Positions 42,728-51,532 of a stretch of DNA of 64,000 nt are shown here, in pieces. A program made the translations under genes and the position numbers. Source of the DNA: CAYILR01 sp964364175 (GTDB lineage Bacteria; Bdellovibrionota; UBA1018); assembly GCA_964364175.1 (NCBI GenBank), contig CAYILR010000001.1:132710-196709 (forward strand). Direction: 5' to 3'. The notes beneath the pieces were generated by a model that did no database searches, had not been told where the DNA came from, and was given only the letters and a program-made list of their open reading frames with translations. Numbering within the stretch: position 1 is the stretch's first letter; each line of letters opens with the position of its first letter.

Positions 42728-43561
42728 ATGAATTCTCAATCATTTGCTGAGTTGGCCCGCGAGTTTCGTGTTTGGATCATCGAAATGTTGACGGAGGCCA
42801 AGTCGGGGCATCCCGGGGGCAGCCTTTCTGCCATCGATTTATTGACGGTGCTCTGGTTTGGAGAAATGAGGGGCGCGGATTCTCCAACGGCGCTCAAGCC
42901 AGATCGGGATCGATTTGTCCTGTCCAAGGGGCACGGAGTTCCAGCGCTCTATGCGATTTTGGCAAAAAAGGGATTCATCCCAGTTGAGGAGCTGCAGACA
43001 TTGCGCAAAACCGGCAGTCGCTTGCAGGGGCATCCGGACCGAGTTCGGTTGCCGATTGTTGAAGCGTCCACGGGATCTTTGGGACAGGGTTTGTCGGTGG
43101 CGCAGGGAATGGCGCTAGGTGCTCGCATGGATGGTAGTCCAGCACGGATTTATTGCTTGCTGGGAGACGGCGAGATTCAGGAAGGCCAAATTTGGGAGGC
43201 AGCCATGTCAGCCTCCAAGTTCAAGCTCTCCAATCTTTGCGCGATTTTGGATTGCAATGGTGGGCAGATCGACGGTCCGACTCAAGAGGTGATGCCGCTT
43301 GAACCTCTCGCTGATAAATGGCGAAGTTTCGGATGGCATGTCATTGAGATCAACGGGCATGATTTTGATCAAATTCAAAAAGCATATGGTGAATTTAAAC
43401 GCCTGCATGAGTCGGGAGCTCAGAAGCCCGTATTTATTTTGGCGAGAACAGTCAAGGGCAAGGGAGTTTCTTTCATGGAAGGAAAAATCGAGTGGCATGG
43501 AGTGGTTCCGAAGGCAGAAGAAGCTCAACGGGCCATTGCTGAGATCCGAGGTGGCAAATGA
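42728..43561 (+). CDS. transketolase, N-terminal (TPP-binding) subunit
   Basis: A 277-aa protein corresponding to the first half of transketolase. The TPP/Mg site is GDGEIQEGQIWEAAMSASKF followed by AILDCNG. Conserved HPGGSLSAIDLL and SKGHGVPALYAI are present. The enzyme is split: the pyrimidine-binding half is the next ORF, overlapping as ATGA. Split transketolases are common in archaea and several bacterial groups. Confidence 0.93.
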   Translation: MNSQSFAELAREFRVWIIEMLTEAKSGHPGGSLSAIDLLTVLWFGEMRGADSPTALKPDRDRFVLSKGHGVPALYAILAKKGFIPVEELQTLRKTGSRLQGHPDRVRLPIVEASTGSLGQGLSVAQGMALGARMDGSPARIYCLLGDGEIQEGQIWEAAMSASKFKLSNLCAILDCNGGQIDGPTQEVMPLEPLADKWRSFGWHVIEINGHDFDQIQKAYGEFKRLHESGAQKPVFILARTVKGKGVSFMEGKIEWHGVVPKAEEAQRAIAEIRGGK

Positions 43562-44508
43562 GCGCGAAGGCAACACGGCAAGCGTTTGGTGAATCTCTGG
43601 CTCGATTGGGCGAATCCCATTCTGAGATCGTTGTTCTGGATGCAGATTTGTCGAAGTCGACCAAGTCAGAAATTTTTGCGAAGAAATTTCCTCAGAGATT
43701 TTTTGAAATGGGAATTGCCGAATCCAATATGGTGGGAACCGCAGCGGGTTTGGCTTTCATGGGAAAAATTCCATTTCTCTGTAGTTTTGGAGCTTTTCTC
43801 ACGGGTCGCTACGATATTATCCGTCTCAGCGTGGCATATGCGCAGGCCAATGTTCGGATGATTGGAACACATGCTGGGATTGGGATCGGCGACGATGGGC
43901 ATAGCCAGATGGGGTTGGAAGATATTTCGTTGATGCGGGCATTGCCTCAGATGGGTGTTTTTCAGCCGATGGATGCACGCGAGACGGAATGCCTGATGGA
44001 TTATCTGGTGAAGGACCATGTGGGACCAGCCTATGTTCGTTTGACGCGTCAGAATTTGCCGAATTTGTTTCCTGCGGGCGTAGTTTTTAAACCGGGCAAG
44101 TTGATGGAAATCCGCGGAGTTTCGGGCGGACGAACGGATGTTGTGATTCTTGCTACGGGTGCAGCTGTAGCTGAGGCAGTTCAGGCTTCGGAGCAGCTTG
44201 CGGCAAAAGGCATTTATGCGGCTGTTTGGAACGCGCATTCTTTGAAGCCCTTTGATCATGAAATGACAGTTGCGCTATCCAAAAAAGCTCCTTTGTTTGT
44301 GACGGTTGAAGATCATTCTGTGATTGGTGGATTGGGAAGTTGCGTGGCTGAAGTGTTTGCGGAGCTCGATCGACATCCGCCTCTGGTGAAGCTGGGAGTG
44401 CAGGATACATTCGGGGAGAGTGGTGAGCCTGTAGAGCTTTATGAGAAGCATGGAATTTCGAGCGGCGCGATTGCTCGGACGATCGAAAAAAGGCTGAAAA
44501 ATCGATGA
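43558..44508 (+). CDS. transketolase, C-terminal subunit
   Basis: A 316-aa second half of a split transketolase. It has the pyrimidine-binding domain (RFFEMGIAESNMVGTAAGLA with the cofactor-activating glutamate, and THAGIGIGDDGHSQMGLEDI) and the C-terminal domain (VTVEDHSVIGGLGSCVAEV). Together with the preceding gene it performs ketol transfer in the pentose phosphate pathway. It overlaps the following oxidoreductase gene by 4 nt. Confidence 0.93.
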   Translation: MSAKATRQAFGESLARLGESHSEIVVLDADLSKSTKSEIFAKKFPQRFFEMGIAESNMVGTAAGLAFMGKIPFLCSFGAFLTGRYDIIRLSVAYAQANVRMIGTHAGIGIGDDGHSQMGLEDISLMRALPQMGVFQPMDARETECLMDYLVKDHVGPAYVRLTRQNLPNLFPAGVVFKPGKLMEIRGVSGGRTDVVILATGAAVAEAVQASEQLAAKGIYAAVWNAHSLKPFDHEMTVALSKKAPLFVTVEDHSVIGGLGSCVAEVFAELDRHPPLVKLGVQDTFGESGEPVELYEKHGISSGAIARTIEKRLKNR

Positions 44509-45566
44509 AGGCCTGGCGGATCGAAAAGCATGGCGGTCCGGAGGTCTTGAAGCTCACTGAGGCGCCGACACCCGAGCCGGGACCAATGCAAGTGCGAATT
44601 CGTGTTCAAGCAATCGGAGTGAATCACCTGGATGTTTGGGTTCGAAAAGGGGTTCCTGGCCACAAATTTCCACTGCCGATGATTCCTGGGTGCGATGTTT
44701 CTGGTGAAATTGATTCGTTCGGAGCGGGTGCTGAGGCTGCATTACAAAAATCCGATTTAAAAAAAGGTTCTCCCGTTATCGTGAATTCAGCGCTGTCTTG
44801 TGATCGTTGTGAAGCGTGTCTTTCGGGAAACCAGTTCCTCTGCGCTGAGTTTGGAATTCTGGGGGAAACTCAAGATGGCGGAGCAGCGGAATATGTCATT
44901 GTTCCAGTCAGCAATTTGATTCCGCGTCCGTCATCGATGACTGCAGCCGAGGCCGCTGCGTTGCCGGTTCCGTATGTGACGGCTTGGTCGATGCTGACTC
45001 GCAAAGTGAATCTCCGACCTGGAGAATTGATTCTGATTCATGCGGGGGGCAGCGGTGTTTCAGTGGCTGCGATTCAAATGGCGAAAACCCTGGGAGCAGT
45101 TGTGATTACGACTGTGGGCAGTGCGGAGAAAGCAGCCAAGGTCAAAGCGTTGGGTGCGGATCATGTTATCAATTATCGCGATTCAAATTTTATTCAAGAA
45201 TTGAAAAAGATCACTCCTCAATATCACAAAAAAGGAGTGGATGTGGTGGTTGATCACGTTGGATCAGACACGTTGAACGATAGTCTCAAAGCCCTGGTTC
45301 GAGGGGGAAGATTAGTGACTTGTGGCGCGACGAGTGGTGCGGAGGTTGCGATTAATTTGAAACTCATTTTTTTCAAGAATCTCAGCATCCATGGCTCCAC
45401 GATGGGTAGCAAAGCGGATTTAATGGAAGTTGTGGATTTAATTGCCCAAGGGAAGCTCAAAGTAGTCGTGGATCGAGAACTTCCCTTTGAAAAATACCCG
45501 AATGCTCTTGATTTGCTCGAAAATCGGCAGATTTTTGGCAAAGTCGTTGTGACCGGCCTGCGCTGA
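44505..45566 (+). CDS. zinc-type alcohol dehydrogenase / quinone oxidoreductase-like MDR enzyme
   Basis: A 353-aa medium-chain dehydrogenase. It has GVNHLDVWVRKG, PMIPGCDVSGEIDSFG, a structural zinc lobe (SCDRCEACLSGNQFLC), and an NADP-binding LIHAGGSGVSVAAIQMAK. The catalytic zinc cysteine found in true ADHs is not obvious at the 'VNHLDVW' position, where many quinone-oxidoreductase-like relatives also lack it. Its start overlaps the transketolase gene, suggesting co-expression. Confidence 0.82.
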   Translation: MKAWRIEKHGGPEVLKLTEAPTPEPGPMQVRIRVQAIGVNHLDVWVRKGVPGHKFPLPMIPGCDVSGEIDSFGAGAEAALQKSDLKKGSPVIVNSALSCDRCEACLSGNQFLCAEFGILGETQDGGAAEYVIVPVSNLIPRPSSMTAAEAAALPVPYVTAWSMLTRKVNLRPGELILIHAGGSGVSVAAIQMAKTLGAVVITTVGSAEKAAKVKALGADHVINYRDSNFIQELKKITPQYHKKGVDVVVDHVGSDTLNDSLKALVRGGRLVTCGATSGAEVAINLKLIFFKNLSIHGSTMGSKADLMEVVDLIAQGKLKVVVDRELPFEKYPNALDLLENRQIFGKVVVTGLR

Positions 45567-45628
45567 AGAACTGGATGGACTAAATCGTTGGGTTCGTCGA
45601 TAATGGATTCCCTGGAGAATTGAGGAAT

Positions 45629-46168
45629 ATGTTTGTTTTTGGACATTTGGGGATCGGCAAAAAAATAGCCAGCCCGTTCTCAAAGAAGCTTGCGACGCCA
45701 TGGCTGCTTTTGGGCACTCTTCTGCCGGACCTTTTGGATAAACCGCTCTACTATATTTTGTGCCTGGCCACTGGGAAAACAGGTGCATCTTTGGGTTTAA
45801 TCAGTGGTTCAAGGACTTTGGGGCACGTTGGATTGTTGCCGGTTTTGCTTTTGGCGCTGGGTTTAGCTTGGAAGAATCGGCTCTGCATAGCCATTGCAGT
45901 GGGGATGGTAACTCATTTGCTTTTGGATGGGGTCTCTGATTGGGTTTTGGTTCCAAGTGGCGTGCAATCCTCCATTTTTTTGGCGGTGGTGTTCCCTTTC
46001 CAGGGGTTGCAGTTTGGCGTCATGCCGTTCAAAAGCATGCATGAGCATGCGGATGCAACATTGAATATTTTTACACTGACGTGTGAGTTCATTGGGGTCT
46101 TGTTGTTGGGCTGGGAATTTCGACAGAAGTTTCTCCGTTTGAATTTATTTTCAAAAAGGATAGACTAA
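45629..46168 (+). CDS. YdjM/DUF457-type membrane-bound metal-dependent hydrolase
   Basis: A protein of about 179 aa with four to five hydrophobic segments and conserved acidic and histidine residues (FGHLGIGKKIA, LLGTLLPDLLDKP, GMVTHLLLDGVSDW), typical of the YdjM/DUF457 inner-membrane family. An upstream TTG at 45620 is in frame, but TTGAGGAAT gives the ATG at 45629 a ribosome site. The substrate is unknown. Confidence 0.7.
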   Translation: MFVFGHLGIGKKIASPFSKKLATPWLLLGTLLPDLLDKPLYYILCLATGKTGASLGLISGSRTLGHVGLLPVLLLALGLAWKNRLCIAIAVGMVTHLLLDGVSDWVLVPSGVQSSIFLAVVFPFQGLQFGVMPFKSMHEHADATLNIFTLTCEFIGVLLLGWEFRQKFLRLNLFSKRID

Positions 46169-46174
46169 AAGGAC

Positions 46175-46684
46175 ATGGATCCTGCCGTTCGAACTTTTCT
46201 AGCTGGGGAACAGATTTTTTGTGAAAATGATCCCTCAGATTGTATGTACCTGGTGCGTAAAGGTACGGTTTCCATTCGCAAGGGCAAGAACAAAAGCGGA
46301 AGCAGTGGCAGCGTCGAAATTGCGAAGGTTTATACGAATGAAGTCCTGGGCGAGTTGTCTTTTTTCGACAGACGGCCACGGAGCGCAACCGCGATAGCGA
46401 TGACCGAAGTGGAAGTGCTCGAAATTGGTTTTGAAAAATTAGATAAAATTTATTCACAAATCCCAGATTATCTCAAAACCATCATGGCCGCGGTGGCAGA
46501 GAGATTGCGAAAAGCAAATGATACGATCCGCCGCCTGAATCGCGAATTTGGCGGCAAGGCCACCTCCGATGAGGATGAGCCTGCATCTGAGATCGTTGAA
46601 CCCAAGCCAGGTGATGTGGACGCTAATGTCGCTGCTGATTTGGATGCAGCATTGAATATCAGCACCGATCCTGCGAAAAAATAG
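46175..46684 (+). CDS. cyclic-nucleotide-binding-domain protein
   Basis: A 169-aa protein. Residues 1-115 form a cNMP-binding domain (EQIFCENDPSDCMYLVRKGTV, EVLGELSFFDRRPRSATA, LEIGFEKLDKI), where GELSFF..RPRSA is the phosphate-binding cassette. The C-terminal tail is acidic (SDEDEPASEIVEPKPGD). There is no DNA-binding domain, so it is not a CRP-type regulator. It lies 6 nt after the YdjM-like gene and ends directly at a large palindrome. Confidence 0.8.
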   Translation: MDPAVRTFLAGEQIFCENDPSDCMYLVRKGTVSIRKGKNKSGSSGSVEIAKVYTNEVLGELSFFDRRPRSATAIAMTEVEVLEIGFEKLDKIYSQIPDYLKTIMAAVAERLRKANDTIRRLNREFGGKATSDEDEPASEIVEPKPGDVDANVAADLDAALNISTDPAKK

Positions 46685-47209
46685 AAAAAGGTGTCCCTTG
46701 CAAGGCGATGCCTCGCACCCCCCAAAAAGGTGTCGGACACCTTTTTGGGGGGTGAGTTGCCGGATGGCTTCGTAGACCACGATGCCCGTGCAGTTGGACA
46801 GATTGAGGGAGCGGATTCTTGCGTCGTACATGGGGACGCAGAAGGTTTGTAGGGCATAGGAATCGATGATCCAGTCTGGGAGTCCTGAAGTTTCTTTTCC
46901 GAAAACGATGTAACTGCCGCGCTCAAAACTGTGTTCGTAAATCGTTTTTCCGGAGCGTGTTTCAATCAGAATCAGTGGAGCACCTTGCGGGATGGATTGC
47001 AAAAATGCTTCCCAAGAAGCGTGTCTGACGATTTTCAAATGCTCCCAATAGTCTAGCCCTGCTCGTTTGACGCTTTTGTCCGAGATATCGAATCCCAGGG
47101 GTTCGATGAGGTGGAGTGTGGAACCAGTCCCTAAGCAAAGCCTCCCGATGGTTCCAGTGTTTTGTGGAATTTCGGGTTCATAGAGAACAATGTTCAAATC
47201 AAAACTCAT
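46454..47209 (-). CDS. trmL: tRNA (cytidine/uridine-2'-O-)-methyltransferase TrmL with read-through C-terminus
   Basis: The first 152 residues are a full SPOUT methyltransferase of the TrmL type: NIVLYEPEIPQNTGTIGRLC, HLIEPLGFDISDKSVKRAGL, YIVFGKETSGLP and IRSLNLSNCTGIVVYEAIRQ. E. coli TrmL (157 aa) ends just after this point. Here codon 152 runs straight into a 39-nt palindrome (46716-46754), the native stop is missing, and the frame continues for about 99 more codons, mostly antisense to the cNMP-binding gene. The extra segment has no recognisable fold. TrmL methylates the tRNA wobble position 34. Confidence 0.85.
   Translation of the reverse strand: MSFDLNIVLYEPEIPQNTGTIGRLCLGTGSTLHLIEPLGFDISDKSVKRAGLDYWEHLKIVRHASWEAFLQSIPQGAPLILIETRSGKTIYEHSFERGSYIVFGKETSGLPDWIIDSYALQTFCVPMYDARIRSLNLSNCTGIVVYEAIRQLTPQKGVRHLFGGCEASPCKGHLFLFFRRIGADIQCCIQISSDISVHITWLGFNDLRCRLILIGGGLAAKFAIQAADRIICFSQSLCHRGHDGFEIIWDL
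46685..46754. repeat. REP-like palindrome at the trmL / cNMP-gene junction
   Basis: CACCCCCCAAAAAGGTGTC (46716-46734) and its exact 19-nt reverse complement (46736-46754) flank a single G. A third partial copy, AAAAAGGTGTC, lies at 46685-46695 in direct orientation. The element begins one base after the cNMP-gene stop and enters the trmL frame. It could act as a bidirectional terminator. Confidence 0.75.
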
Positions 47210-47216
47210 GGGTGAC

Positions 47217-48536
47217 TCAGGGTCTCAGGGTATTGAGCATCCGAGGATAGGGGATCGTTTCACGAATATGCTCGACGCCCGTAATCCACGCCACCGTTCG
47301 CTCCAGTCCCAATCCAAATCCCGAATGAGGGACCGAACCGTAGCGTCTCAAATCCAGGTACCAACTGTAGTCTTTTTCATCCAACTCGTGTTCGCGGATT
47401 CTGCGTTTCAGAGTCTCTGTGTTTTCTTCGCGCTGACCGCCACCGATGATTTCTCCGTATCCAAAAGGAGCAATCAGGTCACAGCCCAGGGCATATTTTC
47501 CATTTCCGGTGACGCCTGGGCCTCCCACCGTGTCGGATTGCTTGAAATAAAACGCTTTGATTTGCGAGGGCATGTGATGAACGAAAACAGGTTTTCCAAA
47601 TTCTTCTCCCAGCGCAGTCTCGTGAGGAGCACCGAAATCTTCACCCCAGGGAATAGGAACTCCACGCTTTTCTAAAACCTTGAGGGCCTCGTCGTAGCTG
47701 ATTCTGGGAAAGGGTGCGCGGATTTTTTCCAATTCGCTCACATCGCGCTCCAGAATTTTGAGTTCCTTCGCACGCCTACTCAGTACACTTTGCATGATGT
47801 GTTCAATAAATTGCTCGCCTAATTCCATCGCATCGTTGATATCGGCGAAAGCAACTTCGGGTTCGATCATCCAAAACTCAGTCAGGTGCTTGCGGGTTTT
47901 GGATTTTTCAGCACGAAACGTGGGGCCAAAAACATAGACCTTCCCAAACGCCATCGCTCCCGTCTCACCATACAATTGCCCAGATTGAGTCAGGTAGGCC
48001 TTCTCATCAAAATAAGGTGTGGAAAAGAGCGTCGATGTGCCCTCACAAGAACTCGGGGTCAAAATCGGGGCATCAAATCGAGTGAATCCATTTTGATCAA
48101 AAAATTCCTGGATGCTGCGGATGATTTCTGCACGGACGCGCAATGCAGCCCATTGCTTCTGGCTCCGAATCCACAGGTGCCGATTTTCCATGAGGAACTC
48201 GACCCCATGTTCTTTGGGAGAAATCGGAAAAGGCTCGGCGATTTGATAGATTTCCAAGCTTTGAACTTGGAGTTCGTAGCCAGCGGGCGAACGCGGCTCT
48301 TTGCGGAGTTGTCCGATGACCGCTAATGAAGATTCCTGAGTCAGTTTTTCGAAATCATCCCAGGCTTGATCGGTGCATTGTCCTTTGACGAAAACGCCCT
48401 GCATGAGCCCCGAACCATCTCGAACAGTCAGGAATTTTACTTTGCCCGAGCTGCGTTTGTTGTAAACCCAGCCCTGTAGCGTGACGGTTTGACCGTCAAA
48501 TTGATCTGCTGTTTCGATTTTGAATTTTGTTTTCAT
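47217..48536 (-). CDS. asnS: asparaginyl-tRNA synthetase
   Basis: A 439-aa class IIb synthetase. An N-terminal OB-fold anticodon-binding domain (VTLQGWVYNKRSSGKVKFLT) is followed by the class II core with RAEKSKTRKHLTEFWMIEPE (motif 2) and GFGLGLERTVAWITGVEHIR (motif 3). The segment FLTVRDGSG and the overall length fit AsnS better than AspS. Its ATG overlaps the stop of the upstream matrixin-like gene; trmL follows 7 nt later. Confidence 0.94.
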   Translation of the reverse strand: MKTKFKIETADQFDGQTVTLQGWVYNKRSSGKVKFLTVRDGSGLMQGVFVKGQCTDQAWDDFEKLTQESSLAVIGQLRKEPRSPAGYELQVQSLEIYQIAEPFPISPKEHGVEFLMENRHLWIRSQKQWAALRVRAEIIRSIQEFFDQNGFTRFDAPILTPSSCEGTSTLFSTPYFDEKAYLTQSGQLYGETGAMAFGKVYVFGPTFRAEKSKTRKHLTEFWMIEPEVAFADINDAMELGEQFIEHIMQSVLSRRAKELKILERDVSELEKIRAPFPRISYDEALKVLEKRGVPIPWGEDFGAPHETALGEEFGKPVFVHHMPSQIKAFYFKQSDTVGGPGVTGNGKYALGCDLIAPFGYGEIIGGGQREENTETLKRRIREHELDEKDYSWYLDLRRYGSVPHSGFGLGLERTVAWITGVEHIRETIPYPRMLNTLRP

Positions 48537-49333
48537 AAAATACCTGCTTTTCGAAAAGGACGCTTAACATGGGCGACAACCCAAGCCAAAATAAATAAAA
48601 AAGCTAAACTAATCATCCCACTCAGTGAGCTTGGAAAGTCTGGTGGGCCAGATGAGGACGAAATCGTCGCGCAGCCCAAGGGTTTCGTGTTGATCAGTTC
48701 TCGTCGAGGGTAAAGATAAGTGACTCCGTCCATGTCGTCTTGCGAGAGCGCTAAGTGTTCTTTGTGGGTCGAACTAAAATACATCAATGCAGATGAATCG
48801 GCAGTGTGTCCCAGTCCCAGGGCGTGGCCGATTTCGTGTGCAAGCACGATGTTGACTTGGGTAGCACTCAGATTTTTCATATTCGCCCCCTTGCTGGCTT
48901 CTGCATTCAAAACAATAAAGGCGTAATTGAGCTGATACCCTTCGCCATCCGTCCAGGTTGCAGCTGGGATCGAGTTGGTGTTGGTTCCTAAAGTGGTTGA
49001 AAACTGAGTGTCGCAAACAATGGTGGGGGTATTGATCGGTTTTTCGGCAGAGGGATCATCGATGGGGACCATTAGCCCGTGAGGAGTGGTGGTGACCTTG
49101 TTTCCTCTTTTGATAGTTAGGCGGCTGGTAGGAATCGTGTTCCAGATGTTGGCAGCCGTATCGATGGCTTGGGTCAGTGTTTCCTCAGAAATCGTACAGC
49201 CTGTCGGGTTGTAGTCGATCAGCAGAGTGTTTTGAGACCATCCGACGAGCCCAGATGTTCCGTTGAGGGTATAAGCCTGGGCTGGTTCAGACAGCAGGGC
49301 CAGAAATCCTGTGAGAAGCAAGTAGGTGATCAT
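48533..49333 (-). CDS. secreted matrixin-like metalloprotease with C-terminal membrane anchor
   Basis: A 266-aa protein with a signal peptide (MITYLLLTGFLALLSEPAQA). The zinc motif HEIGHALGLGH (166-176, HExxHxxGxxH) and the downstream M184 in SSALMYF (Met-turn) place it among metzincins close to matrixins. The C-terminus has a hydrophobic segment followed by basic residues (HVKRPFRK), so the enzyme may be anchored by its tail. No propeptide cysteine switch was identified. It lies in a pepA-barrel-matrixin-asnS-trmL unit with very tight junctions. Confidence 0.78.
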   Translation of the reverse strand: MITYLLLTGFLALLSEPAQAYTLNGTSGLVGWSQNTLLIDYNPTGCTISEETLTQAIDTAANIWNTIPTSRLTIKRGNKVTTTPHGLMVPIDDPSAEKPINTPTIVCDTQFSTTLGTNTNSIPAATWTDGEGYQLNYAFIVLNAEASKGANMKNLSATQVNIVLAHEIGHALGLGHTADSSALMYFSSTHKEHLALSQDDMDGVTYLYPRRELINTKPLGCATISSSSGPPDFPSSLSGMISLAFLFILAWVVAHVKRPFRKAGIL

Positions 49334-49954
49334 CTAATAAACTCCTACAGAGATGGAAAAAAACAGTGAATAGTTTTTTCTGGTTTTGGAAAGGGCATTG
49401 CTCAGCATCCCCTCTACATCCAGCGCAATAGGTCCCAGAACTTTGCCGATTCCAGCAACCAGATAAAACTGCGTGGTGCTAGAAATATAGGCGGGAGCGT
49501 GAAACGTGGAGGTCGAGTTGCCATTGTCGAGGACGATTTTCCCCCCGTTTCCGAATGCCCAGTAGAGTAATGAACCTGTGCCCAGCCTCAAGTCGAGAGG
49601 TAGGAAGCGAGTGACCGCTAGGGCTTGAATTCGAGAGTAAGCAAGCGTAGCGCCTTTATCTGCATCCCTCCCAGAGATCAGAGTGTGAAAAATCGAAGGC
49701 GAAAATGCAAGCCAACCATTGTCGAAGAAACGACCGCTGACCACAACCGGGATGAAAAATGGAGTTTTGTAGCGAGCGATCTCAGATTTGCGATTGGTCG
49801 AGAGTTTTGAAAATGTCGGAATGTAGGCTCCTAGTCCTACGAAAATGTTGGGCTCTTGAGTGATCGGCGAGCTGCCTGTAGATTTTGCAAAAACCGGTGT
49901 GGCCGCAAAATTTAATATTGCAGTGATCCAAAGAACTCTAGAAGTCACATGCAT
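49334..49954 (-). CDS. putative outer-membrane beta-barrel protein
   Basis: A protein of about 206 aa, no family recognised. After a signal peptide (VLWITAILNFAATPVFA) the chain alternates short amphipathic strands and turns (NIFVGLGAYIPTFS, FFIPVVVSGRFFDNG, QFYLVAGIGKVLGP) and ends in aromatic SLFFSISVGVY, a pattern of outer-membrane barrels. The frame opens at 50041, but the ATG at 49954 gives a clean signal peptide; it lies just inside the end of pepA. The next gene begins one base after its stop. Confidence 0.55.
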   Translation of the reverse strand: MHVTSRVLWITAILNFAATPVFAKSTGSSPITQEPNIFVGLGAYIPTFSKLSTNRKSEIARYKTPFFIPVVVSGRFFDNGWLAFSPSIFHTLISGRDADKGATLAYSRIQALAVTRFLPLDLRLGTGSLLYWAFGNGGKIVLDNGNSTSTFHAPAYISSTTQFYLVAGIGKVLGPIALDVEGMLSNALSKTRKNYSLFFSISVGVY

Positions 49955-51482
49955 ATTGCGCCAGGGTGCGCACATAGAACCCAGATGCTCCTTTTTTAGG
50001 GATATAACTGTACAACGGAACATCATACGCAGTGGATGCAATGTCCAGGTGAGCCCATTTCATGCCTTTGCGAATAAACTGCTTGAGAAAAATTCCTCCT
50101 CGGATGGTTCCACCCAGAGAATCATTGGCGACGTTTCTCAGATCAGCCACCGGCGATTTCATATCTTCAAGATACTCATCAAAAAGAGGCAGCTGCCACA
50201 TGCGCTCGCCATTTTTTTCTCCTGCTTTACGAAGTGAAGCAATGAGTGATTCATCATTTCCCAAAACCGCACAGCAGAGGCGGCCCAGCGCGATGGAGCA
50301 AGCTCCTGTCAGAGTGGCGATGTTGATGATCGCGTCGGGTTTGAATTCGTGTGCGAAGTCGAGCGCGTCAGCGAGAACCAAACGGCCTTCGGCATCTGTG
50401 TTGAGAATTTCTACTGTTTTCCCATTCCGAGCAGTGACGATGTTGCCGGGCTGAGTGGCGCTCGCGTCGGGCATGTTTTCGGTGAACGCCATGATGGCCA
50501 CAATTTGATTGGGGCATTTCCACTTTGCAGCCAGTGCAATGGCTCCAAAAACGGTGGCGGCACCGGTCATGTCATGTTTCATGTCTTCCATTTTCAAAGA
50601 GGGTTTGATCGAAATCCCGCCACTGTCAAAAGTCACGCCTTTGCCGACGAGAGCCAGTTTTTTTGCTTTTTTTGCGGCTTTTGGTGTGTATTCCACTACC
50701 ACTACACAGCCTTCACGAGACGAGCCTTGTCCGACGGACAAGAAAAGATTCATTTTTTCCCTGCGGCAATCTTTCAAATTCAAAACACGACATTTCAATC
50801 CATACTGCTTAGAAAATTTCTTTGCCTCATTGGCGTAAAATTCGGGTGTGCCGATGTTGGAGGGTTCATTTGACCAGTTACGAGTAATACTCAGTGTTTC
50901 AGCGGCGCTGGAAACCTCAGCCAGCTGTTTTTCGGCTTGAGCCTTCAAAGACTTGTTGGCAGTGATGAAGCAAAAATCGAGTTTTTTCTTGGCAGCACTT
51001 GCGGTGGGTTGATCCAAGGTTTTGTACTTGGTGAATTCATACGCACCCAGGCTCAGTCCTTCGGCCAAAGTGCGGATGGTTTTTTCGGGAGATACATTAG
51101 TTTTTGCGCCTTTGACTCCCACCACAGAGTTCAATTGAACAGCGACGCATTTACATTTTTCTGATTTCAATTTCTGATAGGCTTGGCCACCTGCGCTGCG
51201 CAGTTTTTCCTCCGTCAATTCTCCGGCGGGTCCCACGCCCAAGAAAAGCACGTTTTCTACCGGGGATTGACCACCGAAGCGGACGAATTGAGTGGCACCG
51301 CAAGCGGCTGTGAAGGAATCAGATTTGCTTAACTTTTCCAGAGATTCGGCGTAAAGCCCCGTGTGGGATGCCATCAGGGGTTTTTTATGCGCATCCTGAA
51401 AAACCAAAACAAGATCGGTATCGCATGCAGTGTCACGGTTGCCGGTTTGAGAATGAGCTTCCAAATTAGGGTAGATATTCAT
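49938..51482 (-). CDS. pepA: leucyl aminopeptidase (M17)
   Basis: A protein of about 514 aa. The C-terminal catalytic domain has LVGKGVTFDSGGISIKPS, DMKHDMTGAATVFGAI and the metal-binding NTDAEGRLVLADAL, which define M17 aminopeptidases. The N-terminal domain is divergent. The frame opens at 51521, but the ATG at 51482 (MNIYPNLEAHS) is preferred as the shorter product has typical length. Some family members also bind DNA in plasmid resolution; this is not implied here. Confidence 0.93.
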   Translation of the reverse strand: MNIYPNLEAHSQTGNRDTACDTDLVLVFQDAHKKPLMASHTGLYAESLEKLSKSDSFTAACGATQFVRFGGQSPVENVLFLGVGPAGELTEEKLRSAGGQAYQKLKSEKCKCVAVQLNSVVGVKGAKTNVSPEKTIRTLAEGLSLGAYEFTKYKTLDQPTASAAKKKLDFCFITANKSLKAQAEKQLAEVSSAAETLSITRNWSNEPSNIGTPEFYANEAKKFSKQYGLKCRVLNLKDCRREKMNLFLSVGQGSSREGCVVVVEYTPKAAKKAKKLALVGKGVTFDSGGISIKPSLKMEDMKHDMTGAATVFGAIALAAKWKCPNQIVAIMAFTENMPDASATQPGNIVTARNGKTVEILNTDAEGRLVLADALDFAHEFKPDAIINIATLTGACSIALGRLCCAVLGNDESLIASLRKAGEKNGERMWQLPLFDEYLEDMKSPVADLRNVANDSLGGTIRGGIFLKQFIRKGMKWAHLDIASTAYDVPLYSYIPKKGASGFYVRTLAQYACDF

Positions 51483-51532
51483 AGGGATATTCTTTCTACA
51501 ATGTAGAGGATCAGTTAACATAGGTAGGTACC

